From: Jackrogersella multiformis
Lineage: Eukaryota; Ascomycota; Sordariomycetes; Xylariales; Hypoxylaceae
NCBI GenBank assembly: GCA_902806575.1
Contig: CADCXD010000001.1
Coordinates: 3,286,001-3,350,000, forward strand
Direction: 5' to 3'
DNA: 64,000 nt
Of this stretch, positions 11,592 through 24,240 are shown in pieces (positions within the stretch are counted from its first letter, which is position 1; every line of letters starts with the position of its first letter). Under the pieces are notes generated by a model. It was not told where the DNA came from and searched no databases. It worked only from the letters and a program-made list of their open reading frames with translations. Made by a program: the position numbers and the translations under genes.

Positions 11592-12929
11592 CTAGGCACT
11601 GGTGAAGTGGACGACGGCTTTACCACCGGATGGGATAGTAGTCTGTACCACAGTTAGTCGAGCACATCAGCTTCGTAGTATGAAATATGAACTTACAGTG
11701 CATCCGGTATCACTCACGGCGTATTTGCCGTCCTTGAAGTAGCATGGTATGCTGACATCGCCAATGATCTCGATGTTCATCCGCGGCTTAGCAGTGCTCG
11801 TGGGTAAGTTGGGGAAAAGAGAGATGTAGGTGTTGCCATCAGCAGCCTGGCCGACACCCAGGATAGTAGGGGCCCAGTTGCCACACTCGTCGTGGTGTTC
11901 GCGGCAGTCCCATAGACATCCATCCTCGATCGATACACCAGGTTGGTTGATGTAGTACTGCAGGGTAGTGGCCAAACCAGTCCAATGGTAGTAGTTGGCA
12001 GAGGCGATGTTAGCTAGGTCGCGAGTGGTACCAGGCTGAGCGTCGACGGGGATGACCATGGCCTCGATACCAGGGTAATCAGTACGGCAGATAGCAACGT
12101 TCTGATCCATATCGTTCTTGATCGTAACGCCTCCAATACCGGGTTCGCACAGGGTCTTGGACTCTGGGCGGCTGAGTTCAAGGTAGCCCTGATCGTTACA
12201 GAGCAGACCACCCACGGATTGATGGGTGCTTCCCTGGGCAGAGGGCCACTGGCTCTTCACATAACCTTCGGGGCATGCGTATGAGTAGAAACCAGCTTCC
12301 TTCGCCATTCCCTTCACACCATTGACAATGTAGCCGATCGATAGATCGCCCAGACTGAATTTGGGGGTGAACTGAAGGCCGGTCCAGCCTCCGAGACCAA
12401 GATAGTTGAGAGGAACTGCGCCATATGCCTCAGGGAATTCGGTGCACTTCAACTTGCCATCAGGGAACTCGGCATTAACGCCCGTAGCACCAGTAGGGTA
12501 GCTGGAGCCGGAGCTGGAGCTTGAAGAGGTCGGGGCAGGGGCAGAAGAAGAAGAAGAAGAAGAGGTGGTGGTAGTGGGGTAGGCCGAGGAGGAAGAAGAG
12601 GTCGAGGTGACCTTCTGGATGAAGACAGCATCCTCCTTAGAAGATGAGCTAGTAACAACGGGCTTGGGAGGGGGAGTGAAAGTAGGGGTAGTCTCGCCAA
12701 CAACGATGTAGAGACCCTTATCTAGGCCATCCTTAGCCTCATCGGCGCTCACTTCCTCGTTGCCCAACATGTACTGGGTGACGGTAGCAGGGAGATAGGT
12801 GGTCTCAACTTCACGCTTCTCAGCCGGGGAGTTCTTCTTATGGTGAAGATGACCATGGTTGTGAGGCTGGGCACCCGCACCAGCGGCGAGGGACGCCGCG
12901 AGGGCGATGTTCATAACGGTAGCCTTCAT
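11592..12929 (-). CDS. SUN-family secreted cell-wall protein (SIM1/UTH1/SUN4 type, GH132)
   Basis: Exons 11697-12929 and 11592-11642 flank a 54-nt intron (GTAAGT...ACAG) and encode 427 residues ending in VVHFTSA. SUN proteins are secreted and act on beta-glucan during septation and wall remodelling. Seen in order: a signal peptide (MKATVMNIALAASLAAGAGA), a His-rich stretch, a Ser/Thr-rich linker at about residues 95-150 that is probably O-glycosylated, and the cysteine-containing SUN domain from about residue 155 to the end, including CLWDCREHHDECGNWAP. Without the intron the last exon would be replaced by a foreign tail (SSYFILRS). The preceding in-frame TTG at 12938 is not a plausible start in a fungus, so 12929 was chosen. 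Confidence 0.92.
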
Positions 12930-15900
12930 TTTTGTCAAGTGGCAGTAGTCAAATCAGTAATTACTTAATGTCGACGTTATCGAATTTGGCAATCGTGACC
13001 TAAAGTCGCAGTTCTGTACAGGATCATCGTTAGTATGGCTGTGCGAAGAAACGGAGTCCGCCTTTGTGGGCGAATTTTTTTTTCGAGGTAAGGAATAACG
13101 ACGCCAGGGAGAGGGAAGGGAAGGTTGGGTCACTGCGTTGTGATAACAGGGCTTCGTGCAAAGGGTGGTATAAACATTAAGGCAATGTGCCGCGAGTGTA
13201 CCGTGAGTACCTTGCAGTGAATGAACATCGGAATTATACAGTCACGATCAGAATATATGGATTAGCGCTTACCGATCGAAAAGGCGAAATGGGTTCGATA
13301 TCCTTCAGTTCCACGTAAGATTCGATGTACAGTCGGTCGAGATAGATGTCTGAAGACAGAAGGAATTGTGGTTGTTTATTTTGATTTCGTGACGTGCGTA
13401 ACGAGCGTGTTCGTAGTTCCAAAGGAATGTGGTAGAGAGTAGAAATGACTCTCAGTTGGAGGAGACGGCGCAAATTGAAAGGAGACAATGAGCGTCGAAA
13501 GGTGAGAAAGGAAAGGGAGATGGTGGGAATTAATTGTTCGCAAGGTGGTAGGAGTTAGCTACTATGTAGAGTGGGTAGGAGGTTTAGGGGAGGAAAGAGC
13601 ATGTACTTAGGTACTTAACTAACGTACACGAGGGTCCACGGCGGGTCTTTCCTCTGGGGTGTCCGAGATGCGTCCAATTGGATAGCTTCACTAACCTAAA
13701 TAGGCAGGGTTTACGGTGCAACCGTACTAGCGGCTAGCCAATGCTTGACCGATAACACCCACTAGGCATGCACTACTGCAAGGTACAGAAGACTATTTTG
13801 ATTCCTGCTGAAATTACCACGAACTTTAGCGTAGTAAGTGGCTCGGTAGGGTAGCAAGCAGGCAAGGTAGCAGGGCAACTGCCTGGGCCCTGGCTGCCTG
13901 GGTAGCAGGGATACGCACTACGCTCCGAGCTTTCAGGGCAAATTTATCACGACACGCCACAGTTTAGCCCCTGATGATTTCTTTATTTCTTTCCATGATT
14001 TTTCCATGTACCTAACAGCTATGATCAGAGCCAATCCACCGGACGAGCCCTCGAAACTTGGAACTTGGTAAAAAGTTGCTTGTGTGGCGATGCACTTTCA
14101 GCACCTATGCGTCATTTCTGTCTTAAACAAAAATAGACGGCTTCTTGTCACTTACTACAGGTAATACGATAGGAACCTGTTAATGGAGAATTTCACGATA
14201 CCTACCACTTAGCATAGACAGTAGGTACCTAATAGATCAGTTGTGGGTAAAAGGGTAACGTTCATCGTCTACCTACCTAGGTTCCCCCTTTTAACCACTC
14301 TGCCACTACTACATGTTCTCTCATTAATAGTAGGTAATAACCGAATAACGTCACATTTTCCCCAAAAGTACTGTTGATAACTTTATAGCCTATTCGAGCA
14401 AGTCACACACTGTGACATATTGACAATGACTACTCAAATTTCAGTTGTTATCATATTCTGTTTGTTCATACATAGGTAGGTAGGTATCGGTAGGTAATGA
14501 AAGACGCAACCTCAGTTTGTCCGGATATAATAGTATGTACATAAATTCACCCAAAATGAGACCAAAGCAAAAATAAAATTTTCATAATAAAAATAAAAAT
14601 GAAAATAAAGAAAAGATAATTACACTACGGACTAATAACTCGATCCAGATCTCCTACCTTAGCACATGCCACAAGTGGGTAGGCTGCGCGTCTATTCCCC
14701 GTCCAGGGGCTAGCTTTAATTGCTGCAATTTCGGGGTTGACTGTCAGGTACATATGCTTCCTGAGTGGCTGGAATTTCTCTGGCTGTGCCTCCTTTCTTG
14801 ATTTGGCTCTCTACAAAGATCGATTGTCTAGCTGATCTTCATTCCAAGCAATGGTATCCCCTGCTAGTCTCAAATCTCGTCCCTTAATCTGTTGTTCTTT
14901 TCTCGATGCTCCTCTTCGATCCATCCTACATCCATACCTAACAGGCCCTATGTGTACACTATGAATAGATTAATAAATAGGTCTGATCAGCAGTATCTGC
15001 TAGAATCTCGATTGTCGCCCGCTGAATCAGTGCTGATCGACATCATTACCATTGCCATTGCCATGTGGTCTTTCGACGGGCGTGCTCGTAGATCGCTGGT
15101 CGGTCATCACGACTTCATGTCTTCCCAACTTCTGCGCAACACGTTTTACGCTCCACTATATGTTGTGCAATTCGCAATTGTATGGAAGGCATGCGATCCA
15201 TCGATGGTGTACTCTCGACCTTCTCGATTTTCCCCTTAGATGGGACCGCCAGAACACTACATCTCCCTTGCGTTACTCTAGTGGGCTACGGAGTAGCCAA
15301 GACACGAGGCCCTTACTCGGAAGCGCTTAAAATGGCGGTATACATCCATTACACCATTTTCATACTACTAGTAAGAATAGAATAGTCGTGTAAAGATACG
15401 CAACGGTTATTCGTAAAATTTTGTACACCCATGAGCAGTTGAGGCAACGCATGGCTCAGCAGCATCCCACGCATGTGGGTCTCAATAACTACCTAGGTAA
15501 ACATAACAGTTTGACGACTGGGTAGCTATTCAATAGAGCATTATGTAGATATATGCAGCCAATATAGAGGAGTATCTGTAGAACTTCATTAATGGGGTAA
15601 CATGACTTTAGGATTACCACTCTTTGATTAAGAAAAACGCCTACTTGCTTTAATGTAGAACGGACTGGACACTTTTCCGCTCTTATAGATTCGCTTCAGA
15701 TTGATCCTATGCTACGTGGTATGTACGATCGTGCTTCGAACTCATGCAAGATTGACGATTTCCTGAGAACCACAGATCCTTATGGATAACGATACCTAAA
15801 TATGCTATCTCGGTGTCGATAGCTGTGTAAATTTGTCATTTACTTTATTAATATAAGTAGCCGGATTAAGATATCTTTCAAGTACACCTACGTAAGGGTG

Positions 15901-18699
15901 TGAAGTTTTGTAAGATTCACTCGTCCATGAAAAGCTACGACTAGACTGTCTACCTAGGTACCTAGGTAGGTAGTAAAGACTCGACCTAGTCACGATCGAT
16001 AAAACGAGGGTTTGTACCGCACCCACGCTTGTCAGCTACCATGAAATACAGGCAATGAGTACAATAGTGTTGAAAGCGTCGCCATATAACCTATTAAATA
16101 TCTACAAGGTATGATATTCTCGTAGCCGTCACAAGTTCGCTTGCTCATGTGGGAATCCGTGAGGGGTCTTGTTTATGAGCCGAACTCGACTTCCCCTTTA
16201 TCTCCTTCGTTCTTTCGGGTTGACGCATGGATACGCCACATACTATATAACCTTGTCTATATTTGGAAACTTGTCCCTGGCACTATTTGGAATAACACGA
16301 TTTAAACACCACATCATGGTATTACGGAACGAAAAGGGCTGAAGTCCACCGGATAGATGCCTCATGATCTTGTTGTGACGGATTCGAACCTATTTTCCCA
16401 ACGGTCTGTACGCCTGTCTCGGATGTCTGTGAGACTTACTTTGAAAGTCAGCTGGGTTCACGATGTCATCCTAGGGTGCCGCAAAGGTCACTTGTTCAAG
16501 TGCTAAGAGGCACTACATATGCAACAAACCACACGATAACTCATACTTCAATAGGTGAAATCTATCTATTTGCTTCTCCTAGATCGCGCAGCCGTCGTGA
16601 TATAGACCCAGCCAAGTACATACGACCACCAGGTCATATAGAATGTATGAAAACACTTCAAAGTGTAACAAGGTAGATATTATATACTAGTGTCAAATTT
16701 TCAGCGTTTAATAGTTGATTTGAATGTGAAGGGGTTCTGTGGTCCCCAGCGGGGATTCACATTAACGAAGAAAGACAATAAATTCAGTACTAGTCTACCG
16801 GTGGTCAGGCCTCTGGTAGCGGGAAGGATGACTAGGGGAAATATTTAATCCTAATACTACCAGCACTAATATCTTATCGTATTTAGTTTAACTACGTAGG
16901 TATGTAAAGAATAACCACTATAAAATTTAACATCCTAAGTATATTTTAGCTTGCCTGATATTAGGTAGCAATACAAATAACGTATCGGCGTAAGTTCATA
17001 ACATGAAAACTATCTGTATCAAATATCATAGTTAGAACACTTGTGTCTTGGAGCCTTATAATATATTCTACTTCTGAAAGTGAAGTATTAAGCTATCAGT
17101 ATTAAGTACCTAGGTATGTGTGTATAAGTAAGACCATTAATCCCCAACTCTTTCCAAGGTCTGGATAGGGGGGGCTTCACCCCCTTTATACAAGGTACAC
17201 GTGACGCCCAAAAGCAGACCCCTATAATTTCCTGTAAGGACTAGCTAGTCTTGCTCATTAATAAATATTTCATAAGCTAGTATTAAATATCAATATAGGT
17301 AATACATAGAGTACGAGTTTAGTAGAAACGAGTGGATGCCTTTTAAGGTCATAACATCGACCAAGGCTCACAAAGCTATCTCCGAGACGTCCGGCTGAGG
17401 CACTTATAACGATTAGCCTACTTTAGATTGTGGGCATTGTTAGGATAGTATGATCCTGCCGGGGTAAGTTATACGTATAATCTAGCTATAGACCTACTAT
17501 TGTAGGAACTAGGTATGATGCTTCCGAAGTTGTCCTTTTATCACTTGGGGTTTTTCTAGTTACAATATTCAGTTAAGATATAAACATGACTTGTAGGTAG
17601 ATTTATGTTTCTTGGGCTACATAGACCTTAATTTAACTATCAAGAAAGTATTACTATAAATATTACATTCATCTCCAACAGGAAAAATTGGATAGGCAAA
17701 GAGGATATGGGTTTCTGCAGCCTGATGTCATGTATCTCTAAGATCTGGAGATTCAGAACTAAGTAGCACCACATACGGTACGAGTCATAAAGTGATATTC
17801 TAACGCGGGAGTGTAAGAAGTGTGTAAGAAGTTAAGAGTTTTCCTAAAGCCTCCCAATCTCAGCATTTATCTTAGCATCGAAGTCAACAGTATCGCCTAT
17901 CGTCACAAGCACTGGTAATCTCGAAGATACGGCTGTCACATCTCGGACATCGTAAGACTAACTCGTGATGCCACTCGGGAGCCGCGACAGCCGCCGTTCT
18001 AGATGTCTGTATACCAGGAAATGCATCGCATTGTAAATATCCGCAATGTCTATATGACACCGGATGAATGGTCATATTCGGCGCAAGAAAAAGGACGGGA
18101 GAATATAACAAGTATACGGAATGGATGACACTATGTGTACTAATAGAATGGAAAGTGACTCATAAACAGCCTACACTACACTAGGCACAATAAGAGGTTT
18201 GTGAGCAATATCTGCCTAAACCTAACTACTCATTTGGTAGACAGACAGGATTGACTGACTCTACCTACCGGTAGGTAGGTACCCATATGATCAGCCTAGC
18301 ACAAAGTCCCTCTTGGATCGCGGGGAACGACATTAAAGCCAGGACAGCTTGGGGCGGAATTCAACTCGGTAAATAATGAAGTATCTGGGGGAAGTCTAGT
18401 GACATTACTATCTACCTAGGTAGGTATGTATTATTTAGAGAAGGGGAAAGTATGGGACTGAGATGGTTTTGTATATACAAACCGCGGATTTTATATCGTA
18501 AGGGGCTAGAGCCCGAGAACAACCGAGATCGCGGAACGGCGGGAACGTGTCGTCATTTCATACAATAATTCGCCTGGTCTAGTGTATCTACGTCGCCGCC
18601 TACACTACTACCTATGTAGATAGCAGCTGCTTGGGCACACAGACACATAGAGTCATCTCGTATATCGATCTGCCTGTCAGCAATTACCTAGGTACCTAT

Positions 18700-18805
18700 G
18701 TACTTAGTAATGCCAAAGCTTGAGGCTCAGCGACTATCTACCTAGATACCTACCTAGCAGCCTAGGTATATATGTACCCTAGGTAGGTATCTACATAGGT
18801 ATCCT
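18700..18805. repeat. cluster of TACCTAGGTA-type palindromes
   Basis: Several overlapping CCTAGGTA/TACCTAGG units occur within about 100 bases. This is one of the densest examples of a motif found in most intergenic spacers of the window. Confidence 0.7.
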
Positions 18806-20522
18806 TGGAGGCTACGTGGCGCGGTCGGGATCCTCGGCTAAGCGAGGCTGATGTGATTCTTGAATATGCGGTTTCGGTATGTTTCCATAACGTAGCAAAT
18901 CTAGCTCATCTCCAATCTGCGAGACAGCTTTGAAGCTCATAGCGGCCCAAACAGGTGGTTGGTTACCATTATCACGAGCATCGATGAGCACTGATGAGCC
19001 GTAGAGCTCCCGATTTGGACGGAACTAGTGGAGTATTTGGCTGCTTTTGGCGATGGAGAAGAGACTTGGCGATTGTGGGGTTGTAGTTTTGGTCGGCGAT
19101 GTATGCAATTGGACTATAAAATCTGTATGTTATAGGTACCTAGGTAATTATATGCTACTACTACATAGTATGTATGTAGGTATGGTATGGTAAGGTTGCA
19201 TTCAATACTATGACGAGGATTTTCTTGTTGGCGCAACTCCAACAACATGTCTACCTTACTATCTGCACCAGACTTTTGTTTTGGTAGCGGATTGTGACTT
19301 TCTGCTGACATGTCGAATGTAAAGACGTTTATGTTGTACAGTGACGATGTCGGATGTCCGATCTACCTATTTCTTATGGTCTGAGAGGTGTATGTAAATA
19401 CCTAGGTAGGTACCTATAGGCAGGTAGGTAAAAGATAATTTAAATGGATCGAAGGTTAGAAAATGGAAAACAATACGATGGTCACGTAAGCAGATAAGAT
19501 AGGTACCTGCCTGGTTAATGATAACCATTTACTGCAAGCGCCGGCTGTATCCTCTCTAATCTGCGTCAACGACGTCATTGGATGACATCAAACCGACCAC
19601 AAATATAATGGAAGTAACAGGTCCGTTATCATAACCTTCAATCGTCTTGGTGCTTTCAGACATGTTTAAAATCCACCTTTGTCTTTTACCAGGGTCTTTG
19701 TTCTGTTACTCAAGCCACAGCTAGCATCCATAAGTACCTAGGTACCTAGGTAGGCTAGGGACCCAGGCTGCCAGGCTGCCAGGCTGTAAGTCGGGGTTGG
19801 ATGCCTTTTTTCAGCGATGATTGTACCGCCACATCCACACTAAAAATGTAAATGTCCAAGTTCCAGGTTGGCTTAGCACCTTGACACCTTAATTGTTCAG
19901 CTTACCTAGGTATTAATCGTATGTACTTGCTTGCAATAAATATTCCATTTCTTCCAAGGTTCTTTCCTTACCTACCTAAGGTACTTACGTTAATAGGCTG
20001 ACACTGTACCTGCATGCACTGTAGGTAATACGTAAGCCCTTATTACCTAAGGTAATAGGTACCTACCTATTGTAAGGCAAACAAGTATAATTAGAGGTAC
20101 CTAGGTTCCAAGTACCTAGGAATATATAAATGGATTGATACTTTTGAGTTAAGCACAAACTTACAGTGTGGCTGGCTGGCAGGTGCAAGTGGGAGTCACC
20201 TTTGAATCACCTCCAGAACTGCCCAGGTGGGCACGTGTAGGTACCTATTAGTGGGTACCTCAATGTTAAGAAGGAAAAACCGACCGAACAAAAATAATTC
20301 CGACGCGCATCAGCCCAATAAACTGGAACTTGCCGCCGCCTCCGCCTCTTTTTCCCCTTCCCACTGCCACCTGGGTCTGCACCACCACACTTGACGTTCC
20401 CCCCCAAGCACCTTTTTTCTTTGCTCATCCACAATCTACCATCTCATCTTTGCGGCTCAGTCGTCCACTTACACTGTTGACCTGCCGACTCTCTCTACCC
20501 GCGAGACCAAGGCAAATTGTCT

Positions 20523-20822
20523 ATGGAAACTCGCCTTCATTTTTTCTCTCGATGAATTGCGAGTAATACAGTCTGATCATTTGATTGACACAATTATCAC
20601 ATTTGTAATCAAGAAGCCGACAAAAAGAGTAAAAAATAAACATCAGCATCCGGACGCGGCGAGGCGCGATCATCAACAACACCATCAATTCATTGCAGCA
20701 GCCACTTCCTCCAGCCACACCATCTCTAGCCTTGCTATCCCATCAAGCTCAACGATGCGTCGTTAATGCGCCTAAGCTCCATTCGCGTCTCTTTCAAGTC
20801 TATTTCAAGTAATTTCTTGTAG
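20523..20822 (+). promoter_or_regulatory. upstream open reading frames in the leader of the zinc-finger gene
   Basis: Four short ATG-initiated frames precede the main start: 20523-20555 (10 codons), 20552-20566 (4 codons), 20755-20766 (3 codons) and 20766-20822 (18 codons). The last two overlap through TAATG, and the final one stops 39 bases before the main ATG. If the leader is transcribed unspliced, they would be expected to limit translation of the factor. The transcription start was not determined. Confidence 0.4.
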
Positions 20823-20861
20823 GAAACTTAATCGCGTTCGTCGTGATCGTTGCTCAAACTC

Positions 20862-22973
20862 ATGGCGTCCGAGAAAGGTCCCGTCGCGACGGAAGCCCCG
20901 CCCTTCTCATCATCTACGTCCCAACCTACGATTTCATCAGACCCTGTCTCCGTCGAGACTTTGACAGCTGAAGCCGCCCGCGCGACCCAGTCGCTGAAAA
21001 GGCAGCGGGAATCGTCGCCGGCTTCACCGTCTTCAGCCCTCTCAGCAGCACTCCATCGAGAAATGTCACCGTCGAAAGTGGCCAGGCTAACCGGCGCGTC
21101 TTCACGATTCTCTCCTCCACCGTTGACTGGAGCCATAGCTCTCGAAGACGAACGGCGCAGGGAAGAAGAGCAGTACAAACTTGAGGTTTCTGGTGCTAGT
21201 GAAAATCCTGCCTTCAAGGCTCAATCTGCACTACTGTCCGCGAGCGCTCTTGCTATGAGTCGACCACAGGAAGCCCCTCAGGAAGCTCCCCAGGAAGCTA
21301 CTCAGGAAGCCCATGATGCGCCTCAAGATGCGCCCCAGGACATTTCTCATGAAATTATTGACCAGGAAATTTCTCATGCTCTTCCTCAAGATGACCACCA
21401 CGAAGACGATATACAACCTGCTCCTCATCCTGTCTCCATACAACTTCCCGACGCCCCGGATTCAGAACCTAAGACCGATAATATAAGTCCCCAGAGTGCG
21501 ACAAGTTTGGGCAGCCTAGCTGGTGGGCCCGACGCTCTAGTGACGACGAGTCCAGGACCTATGGAGCTTGATGGACGCAATGATCGGTCCGGCTTTGGAG
21601 CACAGCCGCCGGCCCCAATGGAAGAAAAGGGTGTCACTTCATTGTCATATCCTGGCATACTACCCCCAAACGCCAATATGCCCGCTCCACCGGTTCGAGG
21701 CATGAGTATGCCAATGACGCCCAACCAGCAGACCACACCACGCTCGCCAAACTCGAAGAAGCACAAGTGCCCTTACTGCGAAACAGAATTCACCCGCCAT
21801 CATAATCTGAAGAGTCATCTTCTTACCCATAGTCAAGAGAAACCTTATGTCTGTCAGACATGCTCGATGCGCTTCCGCCGCCTGCACGACCTTAAACGCC
21901 ACACTAAGCTCCATACTGGGGAGAAACCCCACGTATGCCCAAAGTGCGATCGAAAGTTCGCACGTGGCGATGCTTTGGCGCGACATAGTAAGGGTCCTGG
22001 CGGCTGTGTAGGTCGACGAAGTAGCTTGGGAAGCTTTCTCGGTGAGGAAGAGGTCGAAGGGTCAAGTCATCTTGATGGCGATGATTCTGCAATGTCTGGT
22101 ATCGTATATGAGGGAGGCAACGAAGCTGAATTGACAGAGGAGGAACGCCGACGCCTAAGTTTACCCAGCATCAAGGCTCAGCATGTTCAAGGTAACGAAG
22201 CATTACTCCAGTTTCACATTTCAACCTTTTTAACGCGTCCACCCCCAGGGTCCACTACAGGTCGGCTGTATCCACCCAACGTGGATCGCGGCTCTGGAAG
22301 CTCGAATGCATCTCAGACCCCGGGCACGAGCATTTCATCCCTTCCCGTGGGGGCTGGCAACCCAGCTATGTATGCACAAAGTGCCATGACTGAGAGCCCT
22401 AAGCCCCTCAGCCCCTCTGGCATTCAGAGCCATGATTCTGCAAACATCAGCAGGCAGCGCTCGCCAAGCTTAACGGCACAGTTCCAACAGCAACATTTCG
22501 GCCGTCACCAGTCAGATCGACATACACCTCCAGGTTCGTATAGTCTACAATCTCCTCTTCCATACTCTTATGCTGAGATGATCGAAGTGCCTGGGTTTGC
22601 CGCAGCCGATGCCGCTAGATACGCTGCCTCTGCCGGCGGGTTACAAGGCACTGCCCCCGTCTCTCAGTCTGCACCTGGAAGCTCGGGTCAAGCGGTAGTC
22701 CCGGGACCCGAAGTTGGTCATCCCCACACTTCTAGCGGCCAAAATGGTGGAAGTGGCGATAGCTCAAGCAACAACATATTTGCAACCGACCAAGGCATTT
22801 GGGCTTACATCCATGGTCTCGAGGAGCAGGTTCGCCAGCTGAACGAACGAGTCCAAGCGATGGAAGCAACAGAGAGGTCCCAGGAGGAGAAGATCACGTA
22901 CCTCACCGACGAGGTCTCGGCTCTTCGTAGCCAAATTGAGGTGAAGACGGATGCAGCTGATAAGATCGGCTGA
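20862..22973 (+). CDS. C2H2 zinc-finger transcription factor (Azf1-like)
   Basis: A single-exon, 703-residue protein, presumably a nuclear DNA-binding regulator. Three consecutive fingers lie at about residues 301-385: HKCPYCETEFTRHHNLKSH, YVCQTCSMRFRRLHDLKRH and HVCPKCDRKFARGDALARH. The third has Cys (GGC) instead of the last His, making it a C2HC-like finger. The N-terminal half is disordered, with a repeated PQEA/PQDA segment near residues 133-165. Proline- and glutamine-rich sequence follows the fingers. A C-terminal coiled coil (about residues 646-698, HGLEEQVRQLNERVQAMEAT) suggests dimerisation. The upstream in-frame TTG at 20850 was rejected in favour of the ATG at 20862. Targets are unknown; the Azf1 label rests on finger order and linkers. 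Confidence 0.88.
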   Translation: MASEKGPVATEAPPFSSSTSQPTISSDPVSVETLTAEAARATQSLKRQRESSPASPSSALSAALHREMSPSKVARLTGASSRFSPPPLTGAIALEDERRREEEQYKLEVSGASENPAFKAQSALLSASALAMSRPQEAPQEAPQEATQEAHDAPQDAPQDISHEIIDQEISHALPQDDHHEDDIQPAPHPVSIQLPDAPDSEPKTDNISPQSATSLGSLAGGPDALVTTSPGPMELDGRNDRSGFGAQPPAPMEEKGVTSLSYPGILPPNANMPAPPVRGMSMPMTPNQQTTPRSPNSKKHKCPYCETEFTRHHNLKSHLLTHSQEKPYVCQTCSMRFRRLHDLKRHTKLHTGEKPHVCPKCDRKFARGDALARHSKGPGGCVGRRSSLGSFLGEEEVEGSSHLDGDDSAMSGIVYEGGNEAELTEEERRRLSLPSIKAQHVQGNEALLQFHISTFLTRPPPGSTTGRLYPPNVDRGSGSSNASQTPGTSISSLPVGAGNPAMYAQSAMTESPKPLSPSGIQSHDSANISRQRSPSLTAQFQQQHFGRHQSDRHTPPGSYSLQSPLPYSYAEMIEVPGFAAADAARYAASAGGLQGTAPVSQSAPGSSGQAVVPGPEVGHPHTSSGQNGGSGDSSSNNIFATDQGIWAYIHGLEEQVRQLNERVQAMEATERSQEEKITYLTDEVSALRSQIEVKTDAADKIG

Positions 22974-23645
22974 GATGATACTCTTAGGTTAACACCAAGA
23001 TCATGGCATGGCATTACGACTCGGGAGGCATGATTTAGTGAAGGACTTGTTATGTAAGCATGGTGCATATGAGGGAACCATGGTTACGCATCCGATTTTT
23101 ATCGTCTATCGCGCTTCTCCACCGCGTTGGACGTAGGCTCATCTTGACAGGAGTGGCGTTCGAGGAGTTTTTAAGTCGCCTACAAAAGCCGGTGTATTAT
23201 TTTGCCGTCGATTGACGAGTTCCCTTGAGGTCGTTCGTTTTGATCTTAGTGATATCCATACGGGTTTTCGGACTCGGGGGAGCTGGGTGGAACCTAGTTC
23301 CTCTCTCTATATGATTTACTCTCAAGTCCGTGTATTATATACAAATGCAGATAGATGCCTCGAGGCAGGGCATAAAAGGCAAGGCCATCGCCGAACTAAT
23401 GAATGAGACCTATTGGAGCTTAAGTACCTACCTACCTACTCGTTCTTGAGTGACCTACTTGCGATCCAAGTGGCCTTTTCTGTCTAAGATTAATTACTAA
23501 TAACGCTACTTGTTATATGGATATATGAATATTTTTGACTTCTTGTGTTCGTAGTAAGACAACTACCTACTAGAAGGTCTAAGCGCCTGGCGGACCTCCT
23601 GATAACGTTCAGGAGGCACTAAAACCTTGGGAGAAAACTAAAACT
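22974..23645. other. intergenic region, nothing recognised
   Basis: Downstream of the zinc-finger gene. Contains one CCTACCTACCTA run near 23430 but no supported gene. Confidence 0.5.
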
Positions 23646-24240
23646 TTGGGAAATTTTCAATGTCCCACCACACCTATTTTGTATGAGAACACGCATAAAA
23701 GACTTCCATTTCCATTAGAATCTTTGCACCCATATCACTGTAACCCCTTTGAAGTCAGGAAAGACGATTATATCAATCCTCCAGCAGGGCTAACAGGTGC
23801 TAGAATGCTCCGTCCAGCTAAGCTTACGGAGTCTGAAGATCGAGCCCTTATATTATATATCAGCTTTCTCAGGCGAAGGGGGGTGCTTGCTGATAAATCC
23901 ACTGTACGAGCCGCTGCCGACGCCTTATTAGCTCGAAGACCTCCTCCTGGCACGCCAGTTAGCAATAGCTGGATAACACGATGGTGGAAGGACCGGCCCG
24001 AGATACAGCTTACTAAGACTGCATCCGTCGACCTTAAGAGACTGAATGCTTAAGAGCAAGTACGATATATTACCGAATACTTCAAGCTACGTAAGGAGAC
24101 CATCGACGAGTATGGTATTGAGTCTCCAGATGAATGGAACGCCGACGAGCGTTAGCAAAAGAGGTCCGCCAGGCGCTTGGACCTTCTACATAATGGCACC
24201 GGAAGGGTTGAAGTCATCGATGGATATATATTAAAGTTAG
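23646..24240 (+). mobile_element. degraded pogo/Tc1-mariner-type transposase fragment (CENP-B HTH region)
   Basis: The frame at 23800-24050 has the pattern of the Tc5/CENP-B-type DNA-binding domain of fungal pogo (Fot1-like) transposases: LTESEDRALILYISFLRRRG, then WITRWWKDRPEIQL. The same frame continues past a TAA at 24051-24053 with transposase-like sequence (YFKLRKETIDEYGIESPDEW) until a TAG at 24153-24155. No DDE catalytic part follows. The element is therefore a 5' remnant with at least two stops. The TAA could come from a C-to-T change in CAA, as repeat-induced point mutation makes, but this is inference. No terminal repeats were found. Confidence 0.65.

Larger units (their letters stand above)
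12930..20861. other. 7.9 kb gene-free region
   Basis: The longest stretch without a supported gene. All open frames are short and lack protein-like composition. It contains an A-rich segment near 14560-14625, many TACCTAGGTA blocks (for example near 15490, 15955, 18270, 18415, 18690, 18730-18800, 19395, 19735, 20055 and 20100), a three-copy AGGCTGCC run near 19769-19793 and the CT-rich leader of the zinc-finger gene from about 20330. No tRNA, rRNA or transposase signature was recognised. Confidence 0.55.

Noticed and set aside
14892..15385. Three overlapping plus-strand frames of 67-115 residues
   Set aside because: Mutually overlapping, no conserved motif; typical chance frames in a gene-poor stretch.
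16330..16450. tRNA-like T-loop (GGTTCGAATCC on the minus strand near 16382)
   Set aside because: The T-stem does not pair and no acceptor, D or anticodon arms could be folded around it.
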